37,804 nucleotides of DNA from Phoronis ovalis (GCA_028565635.1 JAOXYB010002235.1:1-37804), one strand, 5' to 3'. Numbered from the stretch's first letter, positions 10,901 through 25,900 are shown. Notes: a model not told the origin generated them from the letters alone. Program-made: numbers and translations.

Positions 10901-13900
10901 CCTTGACATGCAGTGATGGATACATCCCCTGGGCTTAATCACATTACAGAAGCCACTTGTGTAATTAGCCAGAGAATTGCTAAATATCATTAGTTGGAGA
11001 AGTATAATTAGCAAAAAGAAAGTGTCACTAACCTACATAGGATTTGGCTCAGTGTTTTACTTAAGATTTTTCATGCAGTGCATCTTTGTGTTGCTATATA
11101 ATATAGTCATAGTAAATTGTGTTATTAAGTGTGGTGATGCATTTGAGAGATGACTTTTCTCAGTTGGTTATATTATTGGCAATTAAATTGTTGCAAAAAG
11201 GCTACTGATTGCTGCAGATGTGTAGCCATCCATCAAATAAAAAGTGAGACCCACTGAAATACAGCACCGTCAAATACAGCTTAAGAATGAATTAAAACGA
11301 TTTTTAGCAACCGTTTGCGATTTCTAATTCTTAAAATAATGTTCAAAAATGCGTAAAATCCAATATATGACGGTATCATTGCTTGAGTTTCTATGGATTC
11401 CATGTGTTGTCATGGAAACCATAGAACTGAAATATGTGTAAAGTACAAGGTGGGATATGATAACACATTTCTATTGTGCTAAGTTGTTCTAACGATTTAC
11501 AAGTGAAATGATAAAGATGATATTAGATGTAACTTCATAAATCAAAATTCAGTATCTTTTAAAATTTCACTGTCAACACGCCAAATATAGACTTTGTGAC
11601 GTATGTTAATCGTATGAAAAGGCAAAGTAATGTTTTTGAAGTCTTATAGTATTATAGTGGAATATTTTGAAAGAGGTACAAGTAACTGTTTTACGTTGTC
11701 ATGGAAACCACCAGAATTCCTTTACTTTGTGCCTGGTGAGAATGTTTGCTGTGTGCTGACTTCACACAGAGGGTCTGTGTTGATTCCAAGATAACCATGA
11801 ACTCTGCCATCTGTTTGTGGTGAATTCATACAGGGAGCTTGTGTTGTATGTACAATGGCTGCCTTGTAGTTGTGTGTGGGTGTCCTTAGTAATACTGGCT
11901 GTAACACATGATCAGATTAATCACATGCATGTAAAATCTGAATAATCTGTAACATTATTTCTACTGTACAGAGTTGAGGTTGGTTGTTCTTACATCATCA
12001 CATTATTGCAGTAAGTGATTTTGGGTATTAGCTTTATAGGGAATAATACTTTTCACATTCATTTTTAAATTTGTTTTATAGTATTTATTTTACTATACAA
12101 TTTAAATAATGAATGTTTGGAGCATGTGGCTGATAAGATAAAGATGTAAAGAAAAGTTTTCAGCTGTTCGTTGGTGATCTAGTGGATAGTTATGCATTGC
12201 TTGTAAGGTAGACTTACATAAGTTTAAACTGATTTTTTTTTGATACTGTTACCGTACTTTTTTTTGATAATGTTATTAATTTTTATTCTGATTATGTTTA
12301 ATAATCATTAAAACATAAATTTTATTCACTACTTAACCGTAGGCCCATTCAGACTTACGACTTAGAGCGCTTCACAATAGAGCACTCTATAATAATGCGC
12401 TTCAGCCTCTAATGTGTACGCGAATAATTCGATTCAAGCGCATTAAAATAAAGCATCAAGCAAAAATTTATCCTCTTCCCGAGGTGAATTAACTTTTTCC
12501 TGATGCGCTTTAAGCGACTTAACTTGCAAGTGTGGACACGAAGCGACTTCAATTCGCTTTTTGCCACGAGCTGATTTTTACTAAATTATATGTATTTTAT
12601 ATATATACACACACACTCACACACATACACGCATACAAACACACACATAGACACACACACATACACACATATATACACACACATATATATACACATATAT
12701 ATATATATATATATATACATATACGGAAAGTGAAGCGCATTATTATAGAGCACTCTATTGTGAAGCGCTCTAAGTGGTAAGTGTGAATGGAGCTATGTTG
12801 TAGCTTTGAATTTTTTTTATCAAATCATTTTAGACTGCCAGGCCATATATAAAACAGTAGTATATATAAACTCTGAAAATATGATATTTTATGTTGCATA
12901 AAGATTTTCTCCCACTAATAGCTGAAAGTACTATTTTCAATTACTGGGGTCCTACCTTATGAGCAGACTAGCTCAAGTCTGCCTGGCCAAATATTTTATT
13001 TTAACGTAAATCATTAGTTTGAGAAAATCTTTATAGGACACATTTACCAAATCTGCAAATCTTTTTTGGACCCTAAGATATTTCATCTTCCTCTTCTCTA
13101 AATTACGAAAGCATGCATGAAAGCATGCATTATACACCAGCATGACCAATTAATTAAAAGCTGAGCCTATTGTTTACAGTTATGAATATAATGGATGCAA
13201 GAGTCCAAGTGCTTGAATCCTAGATCCACCCTAGTACTTACACGAATCATCGTTTTGTGTAGTAATATACTTACATTTTGTATTCTTGCTAATTCATGCG
13301 TATTTATTCACACTGTACTATTTTAAACTCTTTATGCGTAGGAAATTTATTTTTGGATTTCCTTATGCTGGTGCCATCAAAGGAACTATTTCTTGGTATA
13401 TAACTGTTAGTCACTATCCTATCTTTACCTTTAAAAAGTTTAAAGGTTGAAGAAATGTTCCTTTTTAAAAAAACAGAAAACTTGTAAAATATTAGCTTTC
13501 TCATGACACTGAGGCCAGTAAACAGACCTGGGTATCCAGATTTGATATTATGAGTTTGTTTACCTTTCTTGACATGTGTACTCACAGAATGATTATTCTC
13601 AGATTACAACATTGGACAAGGAAGTCCTCTTGAATGTGCAGTGATTTGAACCATAGTTCACCTGACATGTGATATGTCTGCTGCCCTGGTCTGTTGGTAA
13701 GGTCAGCACCTCTCAGAATGATCAGTTGAATTCAAACTGTGGAAACTGTGAGGGTTTCTTCTCTTAGGAGTTAGAACACTGATTACCCACTTGTGTTGTG
13801 AAGGTGTGCATTGCAGGCAGTACTACATGGTGTAGACACTACAAAAGGACATGTCATTTTTAATTTAAAATCATTTTATTTTGGTAAGTTTTGCCAATTT

Positions 13901-16900
13901 TTCATAGCAAGCAAATAATTCCATCAAGATTATATATGGTGGATATTGTATAACTTTTTTTAGAAATCAAATTTTTAGAATTGTTGCTCAGGCAATTAAT
14001 TATGTAATATAATCAGTTGTGTATATTGGATTTGACACAAAACAACTCCACTTAATCTTTCAGGGTAATACACAACTTACTGGAAAATGATTGGGGTTGT
14101 TTTAGTTTAATTTTGAAATGGAATTTAAAAATATAAGAAAGATATCTCCCACTGTCACTTATTTAATCTGTCTAATTTTGAACTTAGAATATCCAAGCAC
14201 TGTCATATACTTGCATATTAATCATAAGTAGGTGACACTGCCAAATTATTTATCATTTAATGGCATGAATGTCCATATTCATAAACTGGTTGAAGCAGTT
14301 TGCTAACTGCAGCTAACACTCAAAATGTGCTTGCAAAGTGCATTCCGTCAGTGTTTGTGTCTCTTTGAGAAGTTTCTCTCTGAATTCATGTTCTATTTCA
14401 ACTTGATGTTAACTTTTGTGCGCAATTTTGGATTGTATGGGTTAAACTTCTTAATAAATCTGCTGTATTTCAATTCGAGGTAGGATATCTTTTCAAATAA
14501 ATAAGGTGTTGCCATTTTACTGCATGTTACAGCATGTAGGTCTGTTTAGTAGTTTTGTTATAAACTCGAAAGAAGGGTATGGCTTATTTCTTCGTATTAT
14601 GCTGACATTTTGATTTTTGTGTTTTTGTATTAATAGATATGTATAATACCTTTTATGCCTCCCATTATGATGACTAATCTGACAGTACAACAACAATGTC
14701 AAATTGCAAGCACTTATATTTATGAATCAGTATGATAAACTTAATAATGGCTTTCTAATTTCAAAATATAGTAATCATCAAAAGCTAACTTGAAGAAGAG
14801 TACTAACCAAATGCCAGTAAAAAGCAATCCAACATCTGGTTATGATTTATAATCAATATTCATAAAAATTGAACAAGTTTGATTTCGTAGCTGTTTTGTA
14901 GGATTAAGAAAATTGTAATTAAAGTATGTCTCATCTGCCCAAGGCAAAAATTCAGAAGATGAATGAAGATTTATGATTAGTCCAGCAGCATCAATTTCTG
15001 TTTAGTCACTTAAGTCATAATTATTTATTATAAATAGAATATTATCCTATTTGTTATTTTTTAAAAACATGTTGAATGGTTTATTTGTTGCTGTTTGAGA
15101 CATACATTTTCTTAAACATTCCTGCAAACAGTAATAGTTTTGCAGATAAAAGTTCATGTATTAACTTGATAAAAAAGTGATTAAATGATCACCATCATGT
15201 GTCAGAAGAGATTTTCATCAATTTTTGGTTTATTGCTCAAGACAGCATTGTTAATTGTCAAAAACAGTAAACTGGCAGATTTTCGCATGTGAAATTGTTG
15301 TGTTCTGATTAGATGTAAATGGAAAAGGGAATCTAGTTACTATGTCAAAAGAGATTTTAGGCAATTTCTGGCAAATTAGTGAAGACATACTATTAATAAC
15401 ATTCTAATAATGTATCTTGACTAATGAACTGAAAATAGAAAGCAGATGTACAGGCTTACAATGTAACCTTATCATAAACCTTACAATCATTTATCATAAA
15501 ACCCTTAGTTTATTTTTGGACAACAGATAAAATAAACATAATAATTAGTCCAAGTTAACTGTATAGTGTCTGCTATGTACAATTAGTTACATGTATCTGT
15601 GTTTTTTCTGTTATCTTAGCTTGCATACAGGTTTTGGAACAAAACATATTCAGATATCCAAGTTCTGTTTCTGACTCAGTATGGGTTTAAATAAGAAGCT
15701 GCAGGCTAGCTAAGTAAGAACTATAAATATAGGTTCAAAGTTGAAGAATAAATGTTTTTCTGTTTTGCCACATTTTTTTTACTATAATTTGCAGATTTTT
15801 TTCAAATGAAAATTAATCTATTCAGATTAAAAATAGGTTAAGGAATTGAATTACTACTTTGTTAAGTAATTATTATCAAATAATTAGCTAACTGCATGAA
15901 AAAAACCTGTAGTATGTCGACCAGTGTTTGCATGGTAACCATATTTAAAATGTTTAGGTGCTCAAGTTGTTTATATTATCACTTAGTCCTTCAGTTATGA
16001 ATGCTTTTTGATTTGTGTGATTAGAAATTAAATTACATTGAGACAAAAAACTTTAAAAATGCCTGTTCACATGATATGAGCAAATATTGTTTGAACTATA
16101 GCCATGCTATTAAGCCATTTTCAAACTGAATTATGCTACATACACTGTAACAAACATTCAAGTGCCAGGTGTTGAATCTGTTGAATACAACATCCAGATT
16201 TAGATTGTATGTTATATAATGCTAAATGATCCTGACACAAACAAAATTAAACTCATTTCCCTTCAAATATTGGCTAGCAGCAGTTCAGAATTTGTACAGA
16301 AACTTAAACGGGATTGACAAGACTATTTTTGTTGACTGGTTTGCAAGAGGCTTAAAATGGTAACAAAAAGAGTTTGTATATTTTTTTCTTTATTCTAACT
16401 ATCTGTGCCATAGTTGACTTCTCAAGGATCAAAGCTGCATTTCACTGTGTATAGCTGCATGATTCCTGCCTCCATGAAGTTTTCAAATAGAATAAGTAGA
16501 GTGGCTGTGAAATTTTCAGATAATTAGCTATAGGTAGATGTGTTAATGATCTGATGTCAGAAGGAAGTGCGAAGGTTGCTATCTGTATCCCATATTTTCA
16601 TTTCATGGCCGGGAATGAATCATTTGCGTTCCAGGGTACAAAATAAGAAGCAAGTACTAGGTGTGTCATAGTGGTTGTCTGCTTGACAAGTTGAGTGCAA
16701 CCATGACAAACTCCTACAAATGACACCTAGAGTATTAGGTTAAAAATCTCCTTAGATTAGTAACCACTAAAAACTGAGTTCGGAATATCCTGGATATTTT
16801 TATGTCCATGCTGGTGTCTTGCATTGAGACATTATTTCCAGGAGTATTTAATAATGTTGTGTCTTGGGCACGGAAAAGTTCCATGGCATTTGTAACAGCA

Positions 16901-19900
16901 AAATGAGTGTACCACATTCCATGGTATAATGCCTATCCAGGCCATCTCTTGTATAATAGTGATACTAGATTTATGTGCCTTGTTTATGGCATTATTTCAC
17001 ATGCTTAGCTATGGTTTGCATAATTAACACCTTGATTCTGATGTAATCAGAATTTTACAGAACATTTATATTTTTACAGTTTGCAGTTTGAAGTGGTATG
17101 CCAGTCAGCTATTGAACATTTAATATTCATTTCACAAATGCTTGTCAGATATACTCTAAATGATGTAGTCTACTTTACAGATTCTTTGATTATACAACAT
17201 TTTTTCTCTCAGGAGATTTTGATAATGTTTTATTTCTAAGCCCTTCATACTCTAAAGTTGTGAAATGTAAAATGCTTTTTTGTGTAAAACTTTGTGGATG
17301 TAAAATTGCAGTCTACACAAAAACATACTATGATATGGTATTTGATATTTACATTAATTTTATGTGTATCCTATTAAATGTATAAACTATTGTATACTTT
17401 TTATTAATCTTCTATGAAAAATATAATTAAGGTGCACAGAACATTATTTCCATTAGAAACACCTGAGTTAATGTAATTCTTTAAAACTACAGTGTGCTAA
17501 GGCTAGGAAACTCTCCCTTAACCTCAGAAATACTGACTTTCAAAATTTTCCCACACCACCACTGCCTTATCCTAACCTTATCCAAATTGTTTTTTAGGAG
17601 TTATCCTAGACTTGCACAAGTCTAAAATGATAATTTTTTTGGTAATGTTATTAATATTATGTTTCATAATCATTAAAACATGAATTTTAGGCCATATATA
17701 AAACAAGGGGATACATAAACACTGAAATTATGATATTTTATGTTGTATAAACATTTTCTCCAACTAAATAACTGAAAATATGATATTTTGTGTTGTGAAA
17801 ATAAAATATTAAAAAAATAAAATATTAAATAAAATAAAATATTTGGCCAGGCAGACTTGAGCCAGTCTAGAGTTATCCTTGTAAATACAGTTTGTGGTTT
17901 CTGACATACCTGGTGATACAATTTCCTTGAACATTTATTTCCCAGATTTATTTTCTCTTGGCAAAATCTTATTAACCAAGTTAAACATAGAGTAGGTTAA
18001 CCTTTTATATATTTATGTAGCACTAAAAAGAGATTCTCATTTATGCAAAGCTAATTGTCTTGAAACATGTATATTTGCTTATTTCAAGCTGAACTATTTT
18101 TTTTGTTATGTCTCTTCATTAACTTCTATAAACCTTCACATTTTAACATGTAATAATATCAAAACATAGTACAAGTATTTAACTTATTTTTATATTATGT
18201 CTGCCCTTTTATCCTCTATGAGATTATCAGTTCAAACCTGCGTTAAATTTATAGATTTTTTCTTTGTTTTATATAATATTACTACATTTTTATTGTTTTC
18301 ATGAAATTGCTGCTCTGTAAATAATGGTTAAAATACTTTGTTGCCTTTGGCTCTTTTCTAAATTTATTTTGTTATATCAGTATTTTGTTTGGTTTGATTT
18401 TTGCTTTTTGAATAGCAATTCCTAGGCTGTGTAAAGAGCATGTAATAATGATGCTTCCTTAGTCCCCAAGGTTGTGTTAGCTCAATTAATATTTAATTGC
18501 TTCTTGAACCATCCAATCAGAGAGCTTCATTGATTTTACTTGCTGTATCTGCATAAAACTGGCAAGCATTTTCAATGTTTTGCTAAGAGTCGAAGTTAAT
18601 AGTGAGATGTTTGATTCAGGATTAGAAGCAACCCTTTGCATGATATATATATTATGATGTAGTATGATATCGCTTTATTGTGGGAGGCTTTAAATACGCA
18701 AGTGACTTAATTGCACCTCATTAGATAACAGACACAGTGAAGTAACAAATGCTAAGTGCTGGCAAAAAAAAATTTTTATAACACTGCAATAGATTTTTGC
18801 TGAAAGGAGGAAGTTTTCAGGACTAGGGATTAAATAACTAACACTTATACTTTATATACTAGAGAAACACTTGTATTTGCTGGAGACCTTATTGTGCTTT
18901 GATAGTAAAGGAGTACTATGATAAATTTTGCATCATGTTTCTGAAAGAGGTAGGTATGCTATGAACAACTGTGTTAATGAGTTTGCGGAAAAAAACACAA
19001 TAATGTTGGTACAATCTTCTTTATGTTGCATTGATTCAAATACATTTTATGGCCATGTTTACAGAAAATGTTATGTACCATGCCGTTTTAATATCTTTTA
19101 CAGTAATTTTTTATGGTTTAGGGATAAAGGGGAGGAAGGGTGTAAAATTTGACATAATTTATCTTACTGAATTACCATTTGTTTGTACTTTCAATACAAA
19201 GGTTTAAATTGCAATTTACAGCAGGTACAAAGCCATATATACTGTAAATCATTTCATAGGCTGCCTTTATTTTGCTGATTATATAGAGTAACCCTGGCGG
19301 TACATATCATTGAGGATGTTTGTTATTTTAAACCCCTGACTCATACACTAAATACACAATTAGTATTTCCCATAAAATAATTTATCTGGTACAGGACCAC
19401 TACTCCTACATAGGGATTTTTGTTTCCTTTTGATATAGAAACACCTTATCAAAATATAAAACCACAGCATTTAATTTAAGGATTAAACTACAGTTTGTAT
19501 GGAAACTTGGTTCAATTCAGACTATTCTTATTATGAGTTATGTCTGAAACAAAGTAATTATTCTAAGAAAGGTATAGTATAGAATATTTTTAACATATTA
19601 GATGAATGGATGAAAATTGGTATGCCTTTTTAATAGAACCTGATATTTCAATTTTTTGGAATTTTGATTTGCTTAACCGTTATAACTATTGGTAAAATTT
19701 ATAAAATATAGTATTTTTTCTAATATTCGCACTGGTACTACAATATCGGATATCGTCATAACATTGCATATCACTGCTAGTTGTAGTGTTGCAATATCCA
19801 CTATACACAAACCTTTTCCTGTAATATTAGTAACAACATATTACTTTGAAAATTAATCCAGGTTTGTACTTTACACAAGCGTATCTATGACGCATTATGC

Positions 19901-22900
19901 AGAGTATCATTGAAATTATTATTTACATGACAAAAACAAAGTGCTTTGTATTTATAATATGTAGGCATGAAAATTACTGTTATGGCATGTATTAAATTGA
20001 TAAGCATTATCATCATTGAATTCATTTAAAAGAAATAATCCTAAAATTTATCTGATATGTGTCTCTAGAAATAGTCTTCAAAATTCATTAACAAAAACCA
20101 TGGTGGATTTATGTGCATCAAATGAAGCTTTCCTAGCTAAATCAAGATATTTACACAAGCTTGAAATGGATTTAAAATCTGACAGAAACATTCCCTGTGC
20201 ACATGCACAAAATCATTCCATAATTGTAGGATAAATTGTAGAAAATCCAATTAAATCAACTTTTTTACAGGTGAAAATTTATTGTTCAATTTGGCATAAA
20301 TTCAGTAGCAAATCTTAGTGCTTAAACTCATTTACTTTACCCCTGATTTCAAATCACTCTGCGGAAATAAATAGTGGAGTTTACTGGTTATTGATATTAA
20401 AACGACTATGTGGTTTCTGAAGCGGCTGCTATAGATTTTTTATTGTTTTTATTTGCATCAAAATCAATGATAACAAAAGCATTGTGAAAAGAGCTGAATT
20501 GTAATTTCATGGTTTAAATAATCAATAAATATGAACATGCTTTTAATGACCTTAATGTTAGGAATGCTAAGCAGAGTAAGTACAGTGTGTTAAAAAACTA
20601 ATTATTGGTGATTTTTTTATGATATGACTATTAAGGAAGTTTTTGTGTTATTTTACAATGTAGATTTGTCTAAGTCCTGTAGCAGGGTATTATTTTTCAG
20701 TGTAATAATTAAGTCAGTTTGACATTGATATTTCAAGGGCTGTTAATGGATGACAATGAAAATCTCAGACATCGCTTGACATTGATTCGCAGGATTTGTG
20801 AGTGGATGTTTGATATTTAAGATTTCTTAACTAGATATGCTTTTGGTGAATTATAGTGAAATTCCATGCTTTTAGACTTTAAATCAATGATGTAATATTT
20901 TAGCAATGTACAGTAATTTGTTCCTTTTTGTGTTTCAGGGTGCCAGAGAATCACAGGGTGACACATAGTGGTCCGGGGTCATTACAGAGGGCAAGTTCCA
21001 CTGGGTCTGCACCACCTGCTGTACCTACTCGTCTACAACATCAACGTAGCATCAGCAGTCATGCACGTCTCCAACGACAACGATCGCTAAAGAAACCTTT
21101 AGAAGACGATAAATTAAAACATTCTCGACGTGCTTCAGCCACGTATGAACTATCACAGGATTTACATGATAAGCAAGTGGAAATGTTAGAGAAAAAATAC
21201 GGCGGCTCCTTCCGTACACGCCATGCTGCAAAAACAATACAGCAGGCATTCAGACAATACTCAATGAACAAAAATTTTGAACGACTACGTAATGTGAAGG
21301 GTGAAAAGAGGCTTGAACGCCGCTATACTGAACATCACCTCCAGCGATCAGATTCTGTCTGGGAGGATGTCATAGTTGATACACCTCATTCACATGCTAG
21401 AAACTTTGATGAAGCGATGCGGAATTTGAACGACAATGTGGTATACATGCGTAGTCGTAGTGAACAAGAGACAAGGACACATAAACCAAGCTTGCAAAGA
21501 ACAAAAACATTACCCCCAAGATATGAGGGTACAGAACAAATAAAGGGACACAGACATGGGGGTAGCAGAAAGCACAAAATTCGGCATGACAGGAGTGTTA
21601 GTGAATCGAATAATAATGGAACACCATGCTCCAGCAGTCATGATCCTTGTCCAGCTTTATCTCCAGATGTCACTCCTCATGTAGACTATGAAAATTTATT
21701 ACAAAGCAAAGAAACTGATATTTTAAGTGCACGAAGCTCTGTAAGTAGCAGGCATAATTCAGTACGTAGTGATCACGGTGAATCAATCACTACTTCTGTA
21801 CGAGAAACTGATATTACATATGAGGATTACAGTATAACAAATAATGAAGTGGGTAGTAATAATAACGGAAGAACGAGTTTAATTAAATCTGGACTGGAGG
21901 ATGTAAGCTTTAGTATATCAGATGACTGTAATATATCAGAAGACAATAGTTATAATGTCTCAGATAATCAGATCAAGATTCAGGTAGACCTGGCATCTCC
22001 TATGGAATATCAAAATGATAATAAACAAGTACGTATCTATGCCAATACTGAGGTCACATTACGCAACAAACATACAGACAATGATGGTGCAACTTCAGAG
22101 ACTACGAAGAAAGCTTCACCAAAGGAATCCCCAATATGGAAACGTAAGTCCCCTGCTGTGAACAATGTTCTAATGGCAGAACCAAATCGCATGAGTAACA
22201 TCTCTGAAGCCAGTGAAGGAGACAGTTTTGATGGACGATTATCGAGTACCAGTTCAGATACAACTAGTGTGACGAGCGATGGTAGCTTAACGAGTTATCA
22301 AAGGAGTAGTCGTCCAAGTCTAGGAGAGACATCGTATCTCGTGCAAGATTCGCCATCTCCTGCCAAACCAAGACAAAAATTAAATGAAAAAGAACGAAAG
22401 CGACAATACAGGATTGGGTTAAATCAATTCAACAAGTAAGTAATATGTACTATTTTATCAAATTATGTTTTCATAATTTATCAAGTGGGGAAATTTGTGG
22501 CAATTAGCCAATTCTTTTTTTTTTCATTTAATGAATTTGATTGTTTTTCTTTTCTGGAGCTTACCTATCTATTTTGAACTAAATACATTTTCTGAGACTA
22601 ATGTGAAGAAATAGAAAGTGATGTCATACAAAAATGAAGTGTACTTTTGCATCATGATACTCTTCATAATGTGAAGAACATTCCGGGAGAGTTTATGTTG
22701 ATAATTCGTTTTACAATTTTTGCTAATGACTGGTTTAAATTCAATAAAAGAGTATTTGATTATAGCTACTCAGAGTTTAATTGGGACGGTCAGCTAATAA
22801 AGTTACCTGCTTAGAGCTTAATTGGAATGATCAGCTAATGAAATTAGGTCAATGTACCTGTCAATGTGCCTATCATGTCTGTGTATTGATTAGTGTTCTA

Positions 22901-25900
22901 TTGATTCAACATTAACTATTGTGTTTCAAACCAGTACTATGTACTTTTAGAACAGTTTGTAAACCATTGATATTGCTTAAAAATTCAGTTAATATACCAA
23001 TTCCATATACATGTACTTTGTATACTGGATTTATGATGGGTGCTTAGAGTACAGGAAATGTTGCATTCAGGAGATTGAAGGTTCAAATCCCAAAACCAAC
23101 AACATGAATGTAAAGTGAATTATTTTAATTCTTGGCTATAAAGTAAACGTTAATGGTATTATTCAGCTATGAAAAGAAAGCTGAAGGAATTAATAATATC
23201 AAAATTTACAGATTGTTTTTTAATCTGTTATTCCTGTACATAACAGACATTGAAAGTTCACAGCAATGTCATTTGGCATTTGTTTTTGGACTATTTTGTC
23301 TTTAGGTATTATTTTGTCACATGGTATTTTGATAGGTCACCTCTAAAAATATCAATTGCAAGTGTACTAATAATGTACCACGGGTTACAGAATATATACC
23401 AATCAAATTTGTTCAAGATAATCATTCATAGCTTATGTTATTTTCACATCTTTTGTAGAAAGCCAGAGAAAGGTCTACGATATCTAATCGAAAGGAAGTT
23501 TGTTGAAAATTCATCACGTACAGTTGCTAGATTCCTTATCACACGAAAAGGATTAAGCAAGCAGATGATTGGTGAATATCTAGGAAATTTACAGAATCTG
23601 TTTAACCAAGACGTCCTTGAGTAAGTTAAAATTTGCAAATTGCTGCTCAATAAAAGAAAATTATTCATTGGCATGGTATATCATTACTCAAATGAGTAAT
23701 ATGAATAATCATAAATTGTTAGAAAAGTTCATGTGATTAGGACATAATCAGACATGAAATGTACAAAAAATTCTCCGATAATATCTGATAATTACCCAGA
23801 ACCATTTGTTAATTAGAGAATATAATTTCACATATATCTTCAAAGCCGGAATCCTAATAAATAATAAATCACATTGTATATTGTGGTTTTTATGATTTCA
23901 TGCTCCAAGAGTAAATTATACATAACTAATCATTATGTGTTATGATATAAAATGACAATGTTAGTATTAATTTATGTTTTACAGCCACTTCATTGATGAG
24001 ATGGACTTTGCTGGCTTGACAATAGATGTTGCTTTAAGGAAATATCAAACCTACTTTAGAATGCCTGTAAGTAAAAACATGACAGTTTTTATATGCATCT
24101 AGTTAGTCTATTTGGTAGCAATAAAGTATAAATACTTTTAAACTTTGAAAATTTATAAGATATGTAGTTTTTGTACATACTGCCATGTTGTATGTTTTAA
24201 ATTAAACTTCCCTGTTTTATATTGTCTAACCATATTTTGAGTTCAAACCACAGTTTTGATAGTACAACAAAAATAAATAGATGCACTTGTTTCTGTGTTT
24301 AGGGAGAAGCTCAGAAGATCGAGCGACTAATGGAGGCATTTGCGCACAGATATTGTGTGTGTAATCCTGACTTTGTTGACAAAACATTCCGTTCTCAAGA
24401 CACGATATTTCTCCTTGCATTTGCTATCATTATGCTGAACACGGACTTGCACAATCCTAGCATCAAATCTGATCGCAAAATGAAAGTGCAAGACTTCATC
24501 AAGAACCTGCGAGGTATAATGCTTTCTGATCTGTAGCTCTTTGTCTAATTTCGAGTTATGTGAGAAAATGTGATTCTAAGGGTATTTTGCTCATATTTTT
24601 CTATCCTGTTATGCATTTTTTTTCAAATCATATGACTTAAAGCTAGTGCAATAGTTCTTTTAAGAATTAAAAAAATATTAAAATTATATGTTTTTAACAT
24701 AGATTACCATGTCGTGTATATAACGATTTTACAAAAAAAAACTTTCACTCATGTAGGCATTGACAATGGCCATGATATCGACAGAGAGTTTCTTGTGGGG
24801 ATATATGAACGTGTGAAGAATGCAGAGTTTCGAGCCGGAGTAGATCATGTGACACAAGTGTTAAAAGTGGAACAGACTGTGGTTGGTAAAAAGCCTCAGT
24901 TAACTGCCCCACACCGGCGACTGGTATGCTACTGTCGACTTTATGAAGTCATTGATCTGTCAAAAAAAGAAAAATTGAGCCTTCACCAACGAGAAATCTT
25001 CTTGTTTAATGACACATTACTGGTAAGTGTAGGCGATATAGCTGTAAGCAGGACCGGTGCAGTACAAAGATTTGCATTCCTAATCCTAGGTTAACTACAG
25101 TATTAATATAGCCTCAAAATGTATATGCGCTATAAAATTAAATAAACGGACACGTGGACATGCATATACGTTTTTTGGATCAGTATCATCTGAAATAATG
25201 GGAAGGTGTATCTGTATAGTTTTTTCTGATGTATATTTTAGCAGAAACAATATTATAAAGTTATATAATTACAAGCTAACGACATTTAAAGTCCACTCAG
25301 TATAGAAGCATTTAGCAGTAACTTTATCTTTTATCTTCCGTTTTTAGGTGACAAAAATTTTCAGCAAGAAGAAAACCAGCATTACATACAGTTACAGACA
25401 TTCCTTCCCACTTATCAACATGCAAGTTTTTCTCTTTGAAACACCCCGTAAGTATAACAATATGTAAAAACTATTAAAAGTGTTGTTTATTTATGAGAAA
25501 CGCTCCTATAACATATAACATTATGTACATATTATTCAAAATGTTGTTTGTTTATGAGAAATGCTCCTATAAGTATAACAATATGTACAAACTGTACAAT
25601 GTAGTTCATTTTCTGAAAAACTATTTCTATTTTTGTTGCTGAAAAACACTCCCATAACTATAACAATTTCACTTTACAATATAGTTCATTTCTACAACTT
25701 TCTAATTCTGTTGCTGGTGTATCTAAACCTGACCCGAAAAACCGTGTATATGTTATCTACAGTGACACAGCAGTTTATAAGCTTTGGATAAATGTTCAAA
25801 TCTTCAAACTTATTAGGCATTTGTTTAAAAGAGCGGTTACTCTTGAGTAAACATGATATGTATACTCCTGTTTTCACTGCTCAAACTGTTATTTCACTTT

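Larger units (their letters stand above)
12226..13035. repeat. Older dispersed repeat interrupted by a younger MITE
   Basis: Sequence at about 12255-12325 matches 17630-17688, with shared TGTTATTAAT and AATCATTAAAACAT motifs. Sequence at about 12837-12930 continues the match to 17687-17790, with shared GCCATATATAAAACA, GATATTTTATGTTG and ATTTTCTCC motifs. The two blocks are separated by the insertion at 12342-12793. A further segment at about 12968-13035 is the same family's terminal part in the opposite direction: AGCTCAAGTCTGCCTGGCCA is the complement of the 17845-17865 end. The locus therefore appears to be an old rearranged copy, or two abutting copies, that was later hit by another element. 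Confidence 0.65.
7917..20938 (+). other. Large first intron of IQSEC
   Basis: About 13 kb from donor GTAATG to acceptor TTTGTGTTTCAG. No further exon is supported on either strand. It holds a MITE with an internal CA/TA microsatellite nested in an older repeat (12226-13035), a related 264-bp element with target duplications (17599-17878), and a tRNA-like SINE relic at 13684. The remainder is AT-rich sequence without visible structure. Long first introns of this kind often carry regulatory elements, but no specific one can be named. Confidence 0.7.

Noticed and set aside
12532-12780. 82-codon open frame rich in His, Thr and Tyr
   Set aside because: It is the translation of the CA/TA microsatellite and the MITE end.
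15180-15420. Two similar segments starting GTCAGAAGAGATTTT and GTCAAAAGAGATTTT
   Set aside because: Similarity is too patchy by eye to claim a duplication.
20746-20797. Candidate alternative first exon starting [10 protein letters not shown] with donor GTGAGT
   Set aside because: It ends in phase 1, but the exon at 20939 needs two carried bases. Joining them reaches a stop after seven codons.
23040-23100. Possible tRNA or SINE from GGTTCAAATCCC
   Set aside because: The B-box match is good, but there is no A-box and no stems that pair.
23250-23458. Upstream part of the open frame that ends in the Sec7 exon
   Set aside because: Intron sequence. The acceptor TTTTGTAG at 23458 and the AA|A codon join restore NKKPEKG exactly.
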